NCBI GenBank assembly: GCA_964513745.1
Contig: CAZEOK010000037.1
Location: 1-26,152, forward strand
Origin: DATDCY01 sp964513745
Lineage (GTDB): Bacteria; JAUVQV01; DATDCY01
Length of the DNA stretch: 26,152 bases
Direction: 5' to 3'
Shown in pieces: positions 24,974 to 26,152 of this stretch. The notes below the pieces were generated by a model, which ran no database searches, had not been told where the DNA came from, and saw nothing but the letters and a program-made list of their open reading frames with translations. Position numbers and translations under genes: made by a program. The first letter of the stretch is position 1, and each line of letters starts with the position of its first letter.

Positions 24974-25284
24974 TGCACCCCGGGCTCGAGCACTACCTGA
25001 TCCTCTCGGCGCTGCTGTTCTCCTTCGGCGTCTACGGCATGCTCACCAGGCGCAATCTGGTCGCGATGCTGCTGTGCGTCGAACTGATCCTCAACTCGGC
25101 CGCGCTGAACTTCGTCGCCTTCCACCGCTTCCTCTTCAAGGGCGATCCGGCCGGTACGGTCTTCCCGATCCTGATCATCGCGATGGCGGCGGCCGAGGCC
25201 GCCGTGGCCCTGGCGATCGTCATCGCGCTCTTCCGCCACCGGCGCAACCTTGACGTGCGGGCCGCGAACACGCTGCGGGGGTAA
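24973..25284 (+). CDS. nuoK: Complex I subunit K (membrane, ND4L-like)
   Basis: 103 residues with three helices. Family motifs are YGMLTRRNLVAMLLCVELILNSAALNF, with the Glu in helix 2 needed for proton pumping, and MAAAEAAVALAIVIALFR with the second membrane Glu. GGAGG is 6 nt before the ATG. Ends with TAA; unlike most junctions in this operon it does not overlap the next start: 7 nt separate it from micro-ORF C. Confidence 0.97.
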   Translation: MHPGLEHYLILSALLFSFGVYGMLTRRNLVAMLLCVELILNSAALNFVAFHRFLFKGDPAGTVFPILIIAMAAAEAAVALAIVIALFRHRRNLDVRAANTLRG

Positions 25285-25291
25285 AGAGGCA

Positions 25292-25375
25292 ATGATATCT
25301 CTCCACCTGGGAGGGGCTTTGGCGTTCTCATTCACAAGCCTGCATAGTCTCGCGGGCGAAGCGCCCGCGATATGA
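25292..25375 (+). CDS. Micro-ORF C bridging nuoK and nuoL (SLAGEAPA element)
   Basis: 27 codons plus stop, with its own ribosome site (AGAGG 2 nt before ATG). The N-terminal half (MISLHLGGALAFS) is unlike copies A and B; the last 40 or so bases match copy B closely and encode TSLHSLAGEAPAI. The TGA overlaps the nuoL ATG as ATATGA. Compared with copy B, changes inside the SLAGEAPA codons are all at third positions (CTT/CTC, GAG/GAA, GCC/GCG). Confidence 0.5.
   Translation: MISLHLGGALAFSFTSLHSLAGEAPAI
25352..25368 (+). repeat. SLAGEAPA-element hairpin, copy C
   Basis: GCGGGCGAAGCGCCCGC, the same 7-bp stem with loop AAG, after AGTCTC. It ends 3 nt before the nuoL ATG; GAAG stands in for GAGG, 10 nt before the start. 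The single base change relative to A and B is in the loop, so pairing is kept. Confidence 0.78.
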
Positions 25376-26152
25376 CGACGGGCTCCTGGTTCCTCGACCA
25401 CCTCTGGCTGGTGCCGCTGCTGCCGTTTGTCGGCTCCCTGCTCGTGGCGCTGGCGCTGCGCCCGCTCGCCAGCCCGCGCGTCTGCTCGGGCGCGGCGATC
25501 GCCGCCGTCGGCGGCAGCGCGGTCGTCGGCTGGGGCGCGGCGTTCGCCTACTTCACGCGGCACGCCGGGGAGACCCTCGTTCCCTGGCAGGCGACCTGGC
25601 TGGCGTTCACGCCGACCTTCGCCGGGAAGGTCGGCGTGATGGCCGACGACCTCTCGATGCTGCTGGTGATGGTGGTGACCGGGGTCAGCCTGCTGGTGCA
25701 CATCTACTCGACCGGCTACCTGCACGGAGAGGGCGGCTACTCGCGCTACTTCGCCGCCCTCAACCTCTTCACCTGCTCGATGCTCGGGCTCGTGCTGTCG
25801 ACCTCCATCCTCCAGATCTACGTCTTCTGGGAGCTGGTCGGCGTCTCGTCTTTCCTGCTCATCGGCTACTACTGGGAGAAGCCGAGCGCGGTCGCCGCCT
25901 GCAAGAAAGCCTTCATCGTCACCCGCTTCGCCGACCTGGGCTTCCTGCTCGGGCTGCTCGTGCTCTCGGCCTACGCCGGCGGGCTGGACTTCGCGCACCT
26001 CGGCGACCCCGCGACCATCGCGCGCCTGCAGGGGGTGCGGCTGCTCGGCACCAGCGCGCTGACGCTCTCGGCGGTGCTGGTCTACATGGGCGCGGCTGGC
26101 AAGAGCGCGATGTTCCCGCTGCACATCTGGCTCCCCGACGCGATGGAGGGGC
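25372..26152 (+). CDS. nuoL: Complex I subunit L (antiporter-like, ND5-like), 5' part
   Basis: About 260 N-terminal residues are visible; the gene continues past the window. Largest antiporter-like proton-pumping subunit. Recognised by HIYSTGYLHGEGGYSRYFA, the helix with FWELVGVSSFLLIGYYW (the essential Glu), KKAFIVTRFADLGFLLG and the Lys of GAAGKSAMFPLHIWLPDAMEG. ATG at 25372 overlaps the micro-ORF C stop; it again begins ATG ACG. No other ribosome site is visible apart from the hairpin loop sequence. Confidence 0.96.
   Translation, partial: MTTGSWFLDHLWLVPLLPFVGSLLVALALRPLASPRVCSGAAIAAVGGSAVVGWGAAFAYFTRHAGETLVPWQATWLAFTPTFAGKVGVMADDLSMLLVMVVTGVSLLVHIYSTGYLHGEGGYSRYFAALNLFTCSMLGLVLSTSILQIYVFWELVGVSSFLLIGYYWEKPSAVAACKKAFIVTRFADLGFLLGLLVLSAYAGGLDFAHLGDPATIARLQGVRLLGTSALTLSAVLVYMGAAGKSAMFPLHIWLPDAMEG

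Overview
The window is GC-rich DNA, well above 60% G+C by eye, from an anaerobic bacterium that carries the bacterial Wood-Ljungdahl pathway. A nickel CO dehydrogenase, a full-length bacterial-type acetyl-CoA synthase and a formate-tetrahydrofolate ligase lie together. Further on are a queuosine-precursor operon, an NtrC-type two-component system with a symporter-like sensor, and a complex I operon. Gene content, the sigma-54 regulator and a repeat fragment near 6121-6177 best fit Desulfobacterota/Deltaproteobacteria or a close relative. This assignment is inference from gene content. I see no tRNA, rRNA, CRISPR array, IS element or prophage gene.

Layout. 1-5224 (minus): acsB, cooS, a hairpin terminator and the 5' part of fhs; these make acetyl-CoA from CO2/CO and feed formate into the methyl branch. 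5506-9021 (minus): queC-queE-queD-queF, an M23-type peptidase gene and folE, which together cover GTP to preQ1. 9039-11054 (minus): a two-ACT-domain protein followed by a UPF0210/PFL-family protein, a recurrent bacterial pair. 11183-15037: an accessory stretch with a BrkB membrane protein fused to a cyclic-nucleotide-binding domain (plus), a Rossmann/DUF2520 protein (minus), a DUF4382 probable lipoprotein (plus) and a DUF3786 protein (plus). 15347-19925 (minus): a small membrane protein, a 984-residue symporter-histidine kinase and a sigma-54 response regulator, a CbrX/CbrA/CbrB-like system. 20137-26152 (plus): nuoA-B-C-D-H-I-J-K-L, with nuoL cut by the window edge and no nuoE/F/G between nuoD and nuoH.

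Most unusual feature. Three related micro-ORFs of 27-29 codons sit between genes: kinase/regulator (16693-16779), nuoI/nuoJ (24351-24440) and nuoK/nuoL (25292-25375). Each begins at an ATGA and ends in an ATGA that overlaps the start codon of the next gene. Two of them also overlap the stop of the gene before. All encode a C-terminus with SLAGEAPA over a perfect 7-bp-stem hairpin. A GAGG/GAAG Shine-Dalgarno-like sequence lies in and beside the hairpin loop, exactly 10 nt before the next gene's ATG ACG. They look like a dispersed palindromic repeat that inserts at start/stop overlaps, keeps translational coupling and may supply the downstream start codon. I do not know of a description of this arrangement.
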